Shown here piece after piece: positions 6,668 to 12,977 of a DNA stretch of 16,250 nucleotides (position 1 is the first letter of the stretch; the number at the start of each line of letters is the position of its first letter). A program made the translations under genes and the position numbers. Under the pieces are notes generated by a model that saw only the letters and a program-made list of their open reading frames with translations, was not told where the DNA came from and made no database searches. Source of the stretch: Micavibrio aeruginosavorus (GTDB taxonomy: Bacteria; Pseudomonadota; Alphaproteobacteria; Micavibrionales; Micavibrionaceae); the NCBI GenBank assembly GCA_003241285.1, contig QFOT01000035.1, forward strand, positions 1-16,250, read 5' to 3'.

Positions 6668-8410
6668 ATGGCCATATCACATGAACTGCCACTGGTAACG
6701 ACTTTAGCCGTGGGCTTAAGCCTAGCTTTCGCTTGCGGCCTTTTAGCGGCAAAATTCAGAATTCCTCCTATTGTCGGCTATCTCTTTGCAGGTGTCTTGA
6801 TCGGGCCTTATTCGCCGGGTTATACAGCCGATCTGAAGATCGCCGAAGAATTATCGGAAATCGGTATCGTTTTGTTGATGTTCGGGGTCGGTCTGCATTT
6901 CTCTCTTAAAGACCTGATGGATGTACGAAAAATTGCCGTACCGGGGGCGATTGCGCAAATCGCCGCGACGATGGCGATGGGCGCATTGATGAGTCATTAT
7001 TGGGGCTGGCCGCTATCAAGCGGCCTTCTTTTTGGGCTGGCGTTATCCGTTGCGAGTACGGTTGTATTGCTGCGCTCGCTGGAAGAAAACAATCTTCTCC
7101 AATCGACGGACGGACAGATAACGGTTGGCTGGCTGATCGTTGAAGATCTGGTCATGGTGTTGGCACTGGTATTGATTCCGGCTCTGGCGGCTCCCGGCGA
7201 AGATATTCCGGGTGTCAGCGAGGGAAATGGAACAGGCCCTGTCTGGCAGCAATTATTATTCGCCGGGGCCAAGGTCTGTGCGTTTATGGCGGTAATGCTG
7301 ATCGTTGGCCGGCGATTTTTCCCTTGGCTATTGGCGTATGTCGCCCGTACAGGATCGCGGGAATTATTTACACTTGCCGTCTTTGCCGCAGCTATCGGCG
7401 TCGCTTTTGCGGCGGCAAAACTATTCGGTGTTTCTTTTGCGCTCGGCGCTTTTTTCTCCGGCATGATGATCAAGGAATCCAATCTCAATCATGAAGTGGC
7501 GGACCGCGCATTACCGTTTCAGGACGCGTTTGCGGTTTTGTTTTTCGTGTCGGTTGGTATGCTATTCGACCCGGGAATAATCATTGATGAGCCTTTAACG
7601 GTTTTGCTGGTGGCTTTCGTTATCATGTTCGGTAAATCAATCGTCGCGTTTATAATTGTCATGATGTTTGGCTATCCTTTGCGCACAGGACTTTTGGTAT
7701 CGGCAGGATTGGCGCAAATCGGTGAATTCTCTTTCATATTGGTAGCGCTTGGTATGACGCTCGATATTCTGCCCAAAGACGGGCGGGATCTGATTCTGGC
7801 CGGCGCCATTATCTCCATATCGTTCAATCCGCTTATGTTTATCGCGGCAAAGAAACTATATACATTTGTCGATCGCAGGCCTGTCTTGCGCAATAAATTC
7901 AATATGAAACGCGACCGTCTGGCGCATTTACTTGAAAAAGAAAAGGCCGAACTAAACAATGTGGTTATCATGATAGGGCATGGACGTGTTGGAAAGTATA
8001 TACGGCGGTATTTGCAGGAATACGATTTCGATCTTGTCGTGATAGACGGCAATCGGGAAAGGGTGAAAGATCTGCGCCGCCGGGGCTTTCATGCTTTATC
8101 TGCCGATGCGGGTGATGAAGCCGTTTTAGAGGAAGCTCAAATCAAGCGTGCGATGGCGCTGATTATCGCTGTGCCCGATGTTTTTGAAGCGCGGCGGATA
8201 GTACTGGCGGCGCGCGCGCTCAATCCTGACATCAAGATACTTGCCCGGGCGCACAACGAAGAAGAGATGGGTTATTTTCAGGAGAACGAGGTCGACCTGG
8301 CGGTATCGGGTCCCCATGAAATCGGACGCCGTATGGCGCGCTATGTTGCTGAAATGAAAATCGAAAACCGCCGCCGCCCGGATGTGAATTATACAGGCGA
8401 TGATATTTGA
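6668..8410 (+). CDS. ybaL: YbaL-type monovalent cation:proton antiporter (CPA2) with TrkA-N domain
   Basis: This 580-residue inner-membrane protein resembles KefB/KefC and especially E. coli YbaL. The N-terminal exchanger domain (about 1-385) shows GYLFAGVLIGPYSPGYTAD, LLMFGVGLHFSLKDL, ASTVVLLRSLEENNLL, GWLIVEDLVMVLALVLIP (with the Glu-Asp of the ion pathway), FALGAFFSGMMIKES and QDAFAVLFFVSVGMLFDP. The C-terminal RCK/TrkA-N domain (about 425-545) has the nucleotide-binding GHGRVG with a following acidic VVIDGNRERV. The C-terminus is about 20 residues longer than E. coli YbaL. The ATG at 6668 follows a 70-bp gap after emrB, so it is probably transcribed separately, although I see no convincing promoter or terminator in the gap. 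The stop directly abuts the convergent lipoprotein gene. Confidence 0.92.
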   Translation: MAISHELPLVTTLAVGLSLAFACGLLAAKFRIPPIVGYLFAGVLIGPYSPGYTADLKIAEELSEIGIVLLMFGVGLHFSLKDLMDVRKIAVPGAIAQIAATMAMGALMSHYWGWPLSSGLLFGLALSVASTVVLLRSLEENNLLQSTDGQITVGWLIVEDLVMVLALVLIPALAAPGEDIPGVSEGNGTGPVWQQLLFAGAKVCAFMAVMLIVGRRFFPWLLAYVARTGSRELFTLAVFAAAIGVAFAAAKLFGVSFALGAFFSGMMIKESNLNHEVADRALPFQDAFAVLFFVSVGMLFDPGIIIDEPLTVLLVAFVIMFGKSIVAFIIVMMFGYPLRTGLLVSAGLAQIGEFSFILVALGMTLDILPKDGRDLILAGAIISISFNPLMFIAAKKLYTFVDRRPVLRNKFNMKRDRLAHLLEKEKAELNNVVIMIGHGRVGKYIRRYLQEYDFDLVVIDGNRERVKDLRRRGFHALSADAGDEAVLEEAQIKRAMALIIAVPDVFEARRIVLAARALNPDIKILARAHNEEEMGYFQENEVDLAVSGPHEIGRRMARYVAEMKIENRRRPDVNYTGDDI

Positions 8411-8824
8411 TTAATGTTCGAGATCACGTTTATAATCGAACAGGCGAAATTTCTCATCTTTGCGATAATATTGTTTCTGCGTCGTCACCGGTACGCAGTT
8501 TGCAAATATGGGCATGCCGCCTTCATAGATGGTAATCGGATGGGTTTCGCTGCCTGTCAGGGTCATGCTGCCGTCATGATAAACGCCGCTGGTATCGCGA
8601 ACAAAAGTCCGGGTGCGCCCGTCCAGCATTACGGCGACACGTGTTCCTTCTTTTTCAAATTCCGCCACGAACTGGCGGCTGCCATCGCATGAGTAGGAGC
8701 CATATTCGACTGATAAAGCCGGGGGCGGCTCCTTGTACATGACACAGGAAGAGAGCAGCGTACAGCTGGTCATGGCCAAGAGGCAAAAGCTGCCGAAGAG
8801 AGCGGACGTTAAGTTTGATTTCAT
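8411..8824 (-). CDS. MliC-like lysozyme inhibitor lipoprotein (putative)
   Basis: This is a 137-residue protein. I chose the ATG at 8824 because GAGAAG lies 6 bp upstream; the frame is open further to 8866 but those residues would spoil the signal peptide. The signal has two possible lipoboxes, MTSC (Cys21) and the better LSSC (Cys27). The mature domain begins YSCDGSRQFVAEFEKEGTRV, continues VMLDGRTRTFVR, YHDGSMTLTG and ends IFANC, giving the Cys46...Cys110 pair and the strand pattern of the MliC/PliC (COG3895) fold, which binds the active-site cleft of C-type lysozyme. The assignment is from motif resemblance only. About 27 extra charged residues follow the domain. The gene is divergent from the I78-type inhibitor gene with 57 bp between starts. 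Confidence 0.6.
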   Translation of the reverse strand: MKSNLTSALFGSFCLLAMTSCTLLSSCVMYKEPPPALSVEYGSYSCDGSRQFVAEFEKEGTRVAVMLDGRTRTFVRDTSGVYHDGSMTLTGSETHPITIYEGGMPIFANCVPVTTQKQYYRKDEKFRLFDYKRDLEH

Positions 8825-8881
8825 TTTCATCTTCTCAAATAGTATCATGTGGACCATAAACTGCAAGAAAGAGGCCAGATC

Positions 8882-9130
8882 ATGTATAAAGTCGTCGTTT
8901 TGAGTTGCCTGCTGTTAACTTCCTGCGCTGCCGGGGAAACGTCTAATTGTGCTTACCGCAATCTGGTCGGCAAAAACGTCTATGGTGTGGAAGTTGAGGC
9001 GGTTCGCCAATCCGGGAAGGAAATCCGGGTTTTATATCCGGACAGTTTCCTGGGGTTTGAGAAGAAACCGGGCCGTGTCAATGTCATACGGGATGATAGC
9101 GACGAAATTGTTGCAGTTACTTGCGGCTAA
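8882..9130 (+). CDS. Peptidase inhibitor I78-family lipoprotein (putative)
   Basis: This 82-residue protein starts at the ATG at 8882, which has AAAGAGG about 8 bp upstream; the open frame from 8849 lacks a good ribosome site. A short lipoprotein signal ends LLLTSC (Cys15). The mature part matches the I78 pattern: NC-AYRNLVGK, then IRVLYPDS, PGRVNVIRDD, and a terminal IVAVTCG with the conserved Cys-Gly end. I78 proteins (Aspergillus elastase inhibitor type) are small serine-protease inhibitors; bacterial members are common in alphaproteobacteria and are mostly uncharacterised. Exposure on the envelope is inferred from the lipobox. It stops exactly where the convergent flagellar-like gene stops. 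Confidence 0.7.
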   Translation: MYKVVVLSCLLLTSCAAGETSNCAYRNLVGKNVYGVEVEAVRQSGKEIRVLYPDSFLGFEKKPGRVNVIRDDSDEIVAVTCG

Positions 9131-9364
9131 TTAGACGGTTTCGTCGAAAATACTGCCTAAAACCTTTTGCATGGAGGCGGTTCGGCTTAAAACCACGGCA
9201 TTAGCCTCGAAATCCTGTTGTGCCTGCATGGTTTTCAGGACTTCCTGATCGAGACTGACTTCAGAGCCTTCAGAATTGGCGTTGGCGATATTCTGAGCGG
9301 CGGAATCCAATTTTTTGGTGGCATTCATCATGCCGCTGAGGCTGGTGGAAAGCGGGTTTATCAT
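9131..9364 (-). CDS. Mini flagellar basal-body rod-like protein (FlgC/FlgG terminal motifs only)
   Basis: This is a 77-residue protein. The N-terminus INPLSTSLSGMMNATKKLDS and AQNIANANSEG match the Flg_bb_rod motif found at the start of FlgB/FlgC/FlgF/FlgG/FlgE. The C-terminus QQDFEANAVVLSRTASMQKVLGSIFDETV matches the rod/hook C-terminal motif. The two terminal coiled-coil helices are thus joined with no middle domain (FlgC is about 135 residues, FlgG about 260). Proteins with this compact layout occur in alphaproteobacteria, often away from the flagellar cluster. Whether it is assembled in the rod is not known to me. No other flagellar gene is visible in the window. The ATG at 9364 has only AGAAG immediately before it, a poor ribosome site. 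Confidence 0.7.
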   Translation of the reverse strand: MINPLSTSLSGMMNATKKLDSAAQNIANANSEGSEVSLDQEVLKTMQAQQDFEANAVVLSRTASMQKVLGSIFDETV

Positions 9365-9379
9365 CTTCTAAATTTATCA

Positions 9380-9385
9380 TATAAT
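9380..9385 (+). promoter_or_regulatory. Candidate -10 box upstream of the 9415 lipoprotein gene
   Basis: A perfect TATAAT lies 29 bp before the ATG at 9415. At 17-bp spacing the -35 position reads TTTATC, a weak match, so the promoter call is tentative. Confidence 0.35.
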
Positions 9386-9414
9386 CCTTAAATAAGTGGT
9401 AAAGGGTCATTTTT

Positions 9415-9903
9415 ATGAAGAAATTCACAGCGTTAGCGGTTTTAGCGGTTTTAGGTCTTACAGGATGTGCGAAACCTCCGGGACCTAAATTCATGGGCCG
9501 CATCTGGTGGCCGTCGCACTGGTATAATCAGGATTTTCAGCCTTACTATGAAACGGCAAATGAGCCGCATAATACTCAATGGGATGGCAATAAACTAAGC
9601 GAAACTCAATGGACGCCTAAAGAATGGGTGGCCCTCAATGGCGGAGAGCCGACCGATCTGGTACGCAAATGGTATGTGGCAGATATTATTCGCGATCAGG
9701 GTTTTGCGGCCAGCAAGCCTTATGTCGAAGTCGGGCCGAATTTCTATCATCTGGGCGGGGCGGATAAGCGCCGCGTGATGGAAACGATGGATGCGATTTA
9801 TAAAGTTACACAAAAATCAAAAGCCAAAATGTTTTACCTGATCGATTTCCGCACTGGTCAGGCCATCGGAATTTACTCTAAGAACGGGCTGGATTTGCAG
9901 TAA
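9415..9903 (+). CDS. Lipoprotein of unknown function (162 aa)
   Basis: The signal peptide MKKFTALAVLAVLGLTGC has a clear lipobox (Cys18); part of its codons form a short near-tandem repeat (AVLAVL). The mature protein is rich in aromatic residues early on (RIWWPSHWYNQDFQPYYETA), followed by NTQWDGNKLSETQWTPKEWVAL, an RKWYVADIIRDQGF segment, and a C-terminal alpha/beta-looking part ending FYLIDFRTGQAIGIYSKNGL. I do not recognise a family. An AAGGG lies about 10 bp ahead of the ATG. It is monocistronic as far as can be seen: the upstream gene is divergent and the downstream permease gene is convergent, with adjoining stop codons. Confidence 0.8.
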   Translation: MKKFTALAVLAVLGLTGCAKPPGPKFMGRIWWPSHWYNQDFQPYYETANEPHNTQWDGNKLSETQWTPKEWVALNGGEPTDLVRKWYVADIIRDQGFAASKPYVEVGPNFYHLGGADKRRVMETMDAIYKVTQKSKAKMFYLIDFRTGQAIGIYSKNGLDLQ

Positions 9904-10806
9904 TCAGCCGCCAATTAGCGGCGATTCGATGTGTTTTTGTTTATGGCGATGCTCCCGCCAGATAATAAGGATGTTGCTGCCAATAATCATAGCTGCTCCT
10001 GCCAGCATCGTCCATGTCGGCAGATCGCCCCAGAACATAAAGCCGAATAAAATCGACCACAGCAAATTCATATAATCGAGCGGGCTTAAGAAAGACGCGT
10101 CGGCGAATTTATAGGCTTCGGTCTTTAGCAGCAGCGAGAACAGGCTGGCAATGCCTGTACCGAATAAGGCCCAGTAAACGGAGGGGTCAGGCGCGTTTCC
10201 TTTGAAGATCATATAAATACCGGAAACAATAGTGCTGGTCAGGGAAAAATAAAAGACGGTCGTAAACGCGGATTCGGTTTTGCCGAGTTTACTCAAGAAG
10301 ATAAACACTAGTGACACGGCAAAAGCTGCGGCTATGCAGACACTAAAAGCGTAAAGGCTGAAATGCGCCGTTGTCGGATTGCCGACGAGGGCCGCGCCGA
10401 TAAAGCCAATAATAACGGCGCCCCATCGCCATGGGCCGACCGTTTCGCCAAGCAGCGGTACGGATAAAATCGTTACGAACAGGCTTGATGTCAAAAGCAA
10501 AACCGCGACATCGCCCATTGGCATTAAAGAGTAAGCCCAATAAACGAAGCCTACGCCAATTGTGCCAATGGTAGAGCGCCCCAGGTGCGCCATAGGGCGT
10601 TTTGTCTTTAACAAATTGAGATCACGTTTATAGATAAGCCATAGCGATAATAGAAAAACACTGATCACGCCGCGGTAAAAAACGATCTCGATAATCGCAT
10701 GTTTTTCACTCGATAATTTTGCGCAGGCATTCATAACCGCGATAAAGAATACAGCGAGGATCATCAATCCGGTGGCTTTGAAAATTTTGGGAGAGGAGTT
10801 AAGCAT
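9904..10806 (-). CDS. EamA-family DMT-superfamily permease
   Basis: This 300-residue inner-membrane protein has about ten hydrophobic helices in two EamA repeats (about 8-140 and 150-285). Recognisable segments are FKATGLMILAVFFIAVMNAC, IVEIVFYRGVISVFLLSLW (first repeat), the VLLLTSSLFVTILSVPLLGETV element typical of EamA, and LSPLDYMNLLWSILFGFMFWGDLP near the C-terminus. Members export metabolites or amino acids; the substrate cannot be read here. It lies downstream of ilvC on the same strand, with 88 bp and a strong hairpin between, so it is probably a separate unit. No good Shine-Dalgarno precedes the ATG; the 14 bases just upstream form an inverted repeat (GATAAA-TT-TTTATC, 10807-10820) of unknown meaning. 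Confidence 0.9.
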   Translation of the reverse strand: MLNSSPKIFKATGLMILAVFFIAVMNACAKLSSEKHAIIEIVFYRGVISVFLLSLWLIYKRDLNLLKTKRPMAHLGRSTIGTIGVGFVYWAYSLMPMGDVAVLLLTSSLFVTILSVPLLGETVGPWRWGAVIIGFIGAALVGNPTTAHFSLYAFSVCIAAAFAVSLVFIFLSKLGKTESAFTTVFYFSLTSTIVSGIYMIFKGNAPDPSVYWALFGTGIASLFSLLLKTEAYKFADASFLSPLDYMNLLWSILFGFMFWGDLPTWTMLAGAAMIIGSNILIIWREHRHKQKHIESPLIGG

Positions 10807-10847
10807 GATAAATTTTTATCACAATAGTACAACAATACAACGGAGAA

Positions 10848-10870
10848 GGGGCGGAGTAGCACTCCGCCCC
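10848..10870 (-). terminator. Hairpin terminator after ilvC
   Basis: GGGGCGGAGT (10848-10857) and ACTCCGCCCC (10861-10870) pair perfectly over 10 bp around a 3-nt loop. In the direction of ilvC transcription the stem is followed by TTCTCCGTTGTATTGTTG, which is U-rich but interrupted. It is the likely end of the ilv operon, possibly leaky toward the permease gene. Confidence 0.75.
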
Positions 10871-10894
10871 CTTGCTATCTGATGATAGTAAAAA

Positions 10895-11935
10895 TTAGTT
10901 CTTAGCTTTATTGACCAATTGGTTCTTGGCGATCCATGGCATCATGCCGCGGAGTTTTGCTCCGATCTCTTCGATACCGTGCGCGGCTTCGCGTTTGCGG
11001 GTGGCTTTGAAGCTTGGCTGGCCTGCCTGGCATTCGATCATCCAGTCGCGGACGAAGCGGCCTGATTGAATATCGTCCAGAACGCGTTTCATTTCTTTCT
11101 TGGTTTCGTCGGTGACGATGCGCGGGCCTGTTACGTAATCGCCGAATTCCGCTGTGTTGGAAATGGAATACCGCATATTCGCCATGCCGCCTTCATACAT
11201 CAAATCGACGATGAGTTTCACTTCGTGCAGGCACTCGAAATAAGCCATCTCCGGTGAGTAACCGGCTTCAGTCAATGTTTCGTAGCCTGCTTTGATCAGG
11301 GCGCAAAGACCGCCGCAAAGAACGGCCTGCTCACCGAAAAGATCGGTTTCGCATTCTTCCTTGAAAGACGTTTCAATAATGCCGGAACGGCCGCCACCAA
11401 GCGCCGATGCATAGGAAAGACCCAGATCTTTTGCGTCTGTGTTTGACTTGGCGTTCTGATTGGCGGCGTTCTGGTGAACGGCGATCAGGCATGGCACGCC
11501 GCCGCCTTTCTGGTATTCGCCGCGAACCGTATGGCCCGGACCTTTCGGTGCGACCATGAAAACGTCAACATCCTGGCGCGCTTCGATCAAATTAAAATGG
11601 ATATTGAGGCCATGTATGAACACGAGAGCCGAGCCGGCCTTCATATTTTCGTGCAAATGCTTGTAGTAAATCTCGCGCTGTAATTCATCCGGCGTTGCCA
11701 TGACGATGACATCGGCCCATTTTGCGGCCTCAGTTGGATCCATCGTTTCAAATCCTGCCTCTTGCGCTTTTTTGTTTGTAGGGCTTTCCGGGCGTAGCGC
11801 AACACGGACTTCCTTGACGCCGCTATCGCGAAGATTTGCAGCATGCGCGTGGCCTTGTGATCCGTAACCGACGATTACAACCTTTTTATCCTTGATCAGG
11901 TTCATGTCACAATCTTGGTCGTAATATACTTGCAT
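10895..11935 (-). CDS. ilvC: Ketol-acid reductoisomerase (class I KARI)
   Basis: This enzyme converts acetolactate or acetohydroxybutyrate to the dihydroxy acids, the second common step of Val/Ile/Leu synthesis. It has 346 residues. The Rossmann motif GYGSQGHAHAANLRDSG lies at 23-39, with Arg48 and Ser51 where NADPH phosphate binders occur. Catalytic residues are visible: His108, Lys131 (APKGPGHTVRG), Asp198 and Glu202 (ETDLFGEQ), Glu234 and Glu238. The C-terminal knotted helical domain is complete. Compared with the usual 338-339 residues, about 7 extra residues sit at roughly 155-168 (VHQNAANQNAKSNTDAKD, where relatives have a shorter VHQDATGKAHD-like stretch). It is the last gene of the ilv operon, 32 bp after the lipoprotein gene. 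Confidence 0.98.
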   Translation of the reverse strand: MQVYYDQDCDMNLIKDKKVVIVGYGSQGHAHAANLRDSGVKEVRVALRPESPTNKKAQEAGFETMDPTEAAKWADVIVMATPDELQREIYYKHLHENMKAGSALVFIHGLNIHFNLIEARQDVDVFMVAPKGPGHTVRGEYQKGGGVPCLIAVHQNAANQNAKSNTDAKDLGLSYASALGGGRSGIIETSFKEECETDLFGEQAVLCGGLCALIKAGYETLTEAGYSPEMAYFECLHEVKLIVDLMYEGGMANMRYSISNTAEFGDYVTGPRIVTDETKKEMKRVLDDIQSGRFVRDWMIECQAGQPSFKATRKREAAHGIEEIGAKLRGMMPWIAKNQLVNKAKN

Positions 11936-11967
11936 AGTCTTTAGTCCCTCTTACTAGTTGGTTAAAT

Positions 11968-12384
11968 TTATTTCATGGCCGCTTCGACAGCGCCTGTCAG
12001 CTCCAGAAAATCGTTCATATCGCCGATAATCTGCCCGTCTTTTTTTCCAAAAACGTCTTCGCCGATATTGAGTTGCTGGACTTCGGCTTTCCAGCCGAGA
12101 ATATTCGACGTTTCGGCAAACAGGCAATTAAAGCTTTCATCCTTTTCGTACCCGAATTGTTTATTTTTTGTTGTCGCCTTTAAGGTCACGCGGCGTCCTT
12201 CGCTTTCATCTTTGAATTTGCGGCTGGTAACTTTGTCAATCTGCCGATCAAATTTATCCTGCGCCAGTAAGGCTTTCAAACCGGCCTGACAGCCGAGAGC
12301 CAGTTTCTTGTCTTTCTCGCCGCGGCCATCGCCGCATGCGGAAAGGAGTGATATAGCCAATAAGCAGACTAAATATTTTCTCAT
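11968..12384 (-). CDS. Lipoprotein of unknown function inside the ilv operon (138 aa)
   Basis: The signal MRKYLVCLLAISLLSAC has a good lipobox with Cys17, followed by a polar GDGRGEKDKK linker. The mature domain carries two further Cys (LGCQAGLKALL near residue 32 and SFNCLFAE in the second half), strand-like RRVTLKATTKNKQFGY and an acidic C-terminus. I do not recognise a family. It sits between ilvH (17 bp gap) and ilvC (32 bp gap) on the same strand with no visible terminator, so it is likely co-transcribed with amino acid synthesis genes although it is an envelope protein. A periplasmic role unrelated to the enzymes is equally possible. Confidence 0.82.
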   Translation of the reverse strand: MRKYLVCLLAISLLSACGDGRGEKDKKLALGCQAGLKALLAQDKFDRQIDKVTSRKFKDESEGRRVTLKATTKNKQFGYEKDESFNCLFAETSNILGWKAEVQQLNIGEDVFGKKDGQIIGDMNDFLELTGAVEAAMK

Positions 12385-12401
12385 TTTTTCCCCTTTATGA
12401 T

Positions 12402-12971
12402 TTAGATAGATTCTTTCCCGCGTGAGATAGCAACGACACCAGTGCGGCTTGTTTCCAGCAGGCCGAGCGGTTTCATAAGATCAATGAAGGCATCGATTTT
12501 TTCTGATGTTCCGGTCAGTTCGAAAATAAAACTCTCCAGTGTTGAATCAAGAATTCGTGCACGGAAAACATCGGCGAGCTGCAGCGCTTCGATGCGTTTT
12601 TCTTTCTTTCCGACGACTTTGACGAGCGCCAGTTCGCGCTCGACATGCGGGCCTTCGACGGTCAGGTCGGAAACTTTATGAACCGGGACCATGCGCTCAA
12701 GGGAATTCTTGATCTGTTCAATGACATGTTCGGTGCCGCTTGACACGATAGTGATACGGGACAAGTGTTTACTGTCGTCGGTTTCGGCTACTGTCAGGCT
12801 TTCGATGTTGTAACCGCGACCGGAGAAAAGGCCGATCACGCGGCCCAGCACGCCGGGTTCGTTATCAACGAGGATGGCAAGGGTATGGGACCGCTGAGGT
12901 TTAACGCTTGGCGCTGCGCCATAGACAGATGTCTTCGCTTGTTTATCTGTAGTCTTGGTTCTTTGGGCCAT
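12402..12971 (-). CDS. ilvH: Acetolactate synthase small (regulatory) subunit
   Basis: This 189-residue ACT-domain regulatory subunit binds valine for feedback inhibition and activates IlvB. The ACT domain reads HTLAILVDNEPGVLGRVIGL (about 29-48), FSGRGYNIESLTVAETDD and LSRITIVSSGTEHVIEQI, and the family C-terminal domain contains ERELALVKVVG, RIEALQLADVFRARILDS and LMKPLGLLETSRTGVVAISRG. The length is slightly above the usual 160-175 because of an N-terminal extension of about 25 residues (Thr/Lys-rich). It follows ilvB with 6 bp between stop and start, as expected for equimolar subunits. Confidence 0.97.
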   Translation of the reverse strand: MAQRTKTTDKQAKTSVYGAAPSVKPQRSHTLAILVDNEPGVLGRVIGLFSGRGYNIESLTVAETDDSKHLSRITIVSSGTEHVIEQIKNSLERMVPVHKVSDLTVEGPHVERELALVKVVGKKEKRIEALQLADVFRARILDSTLESFIFELTGTSEKIDAFIDLMKPLGLLETSRTGVVAISRGKESI

Positions 12972-12977
12972 TATCTT

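Noticed and set aside
8415..8442. TGTTCGA...TCGAACA inverted repeat at the ybaL/MliC-like convergent ends.
   Set aside because: The 14-nt loop, the position inside coding sequence and the absence of a T tract make it a poor terminator candidate.
9907..9922. GCCGC-CAATTA-GCGGC hairpin at the 3' end of the permease gene, considered as a bidirectional terminator.
   Set aside because: The stem is only 5 bp, it lies within coding sequence, and neither side has an adjacent T tract.
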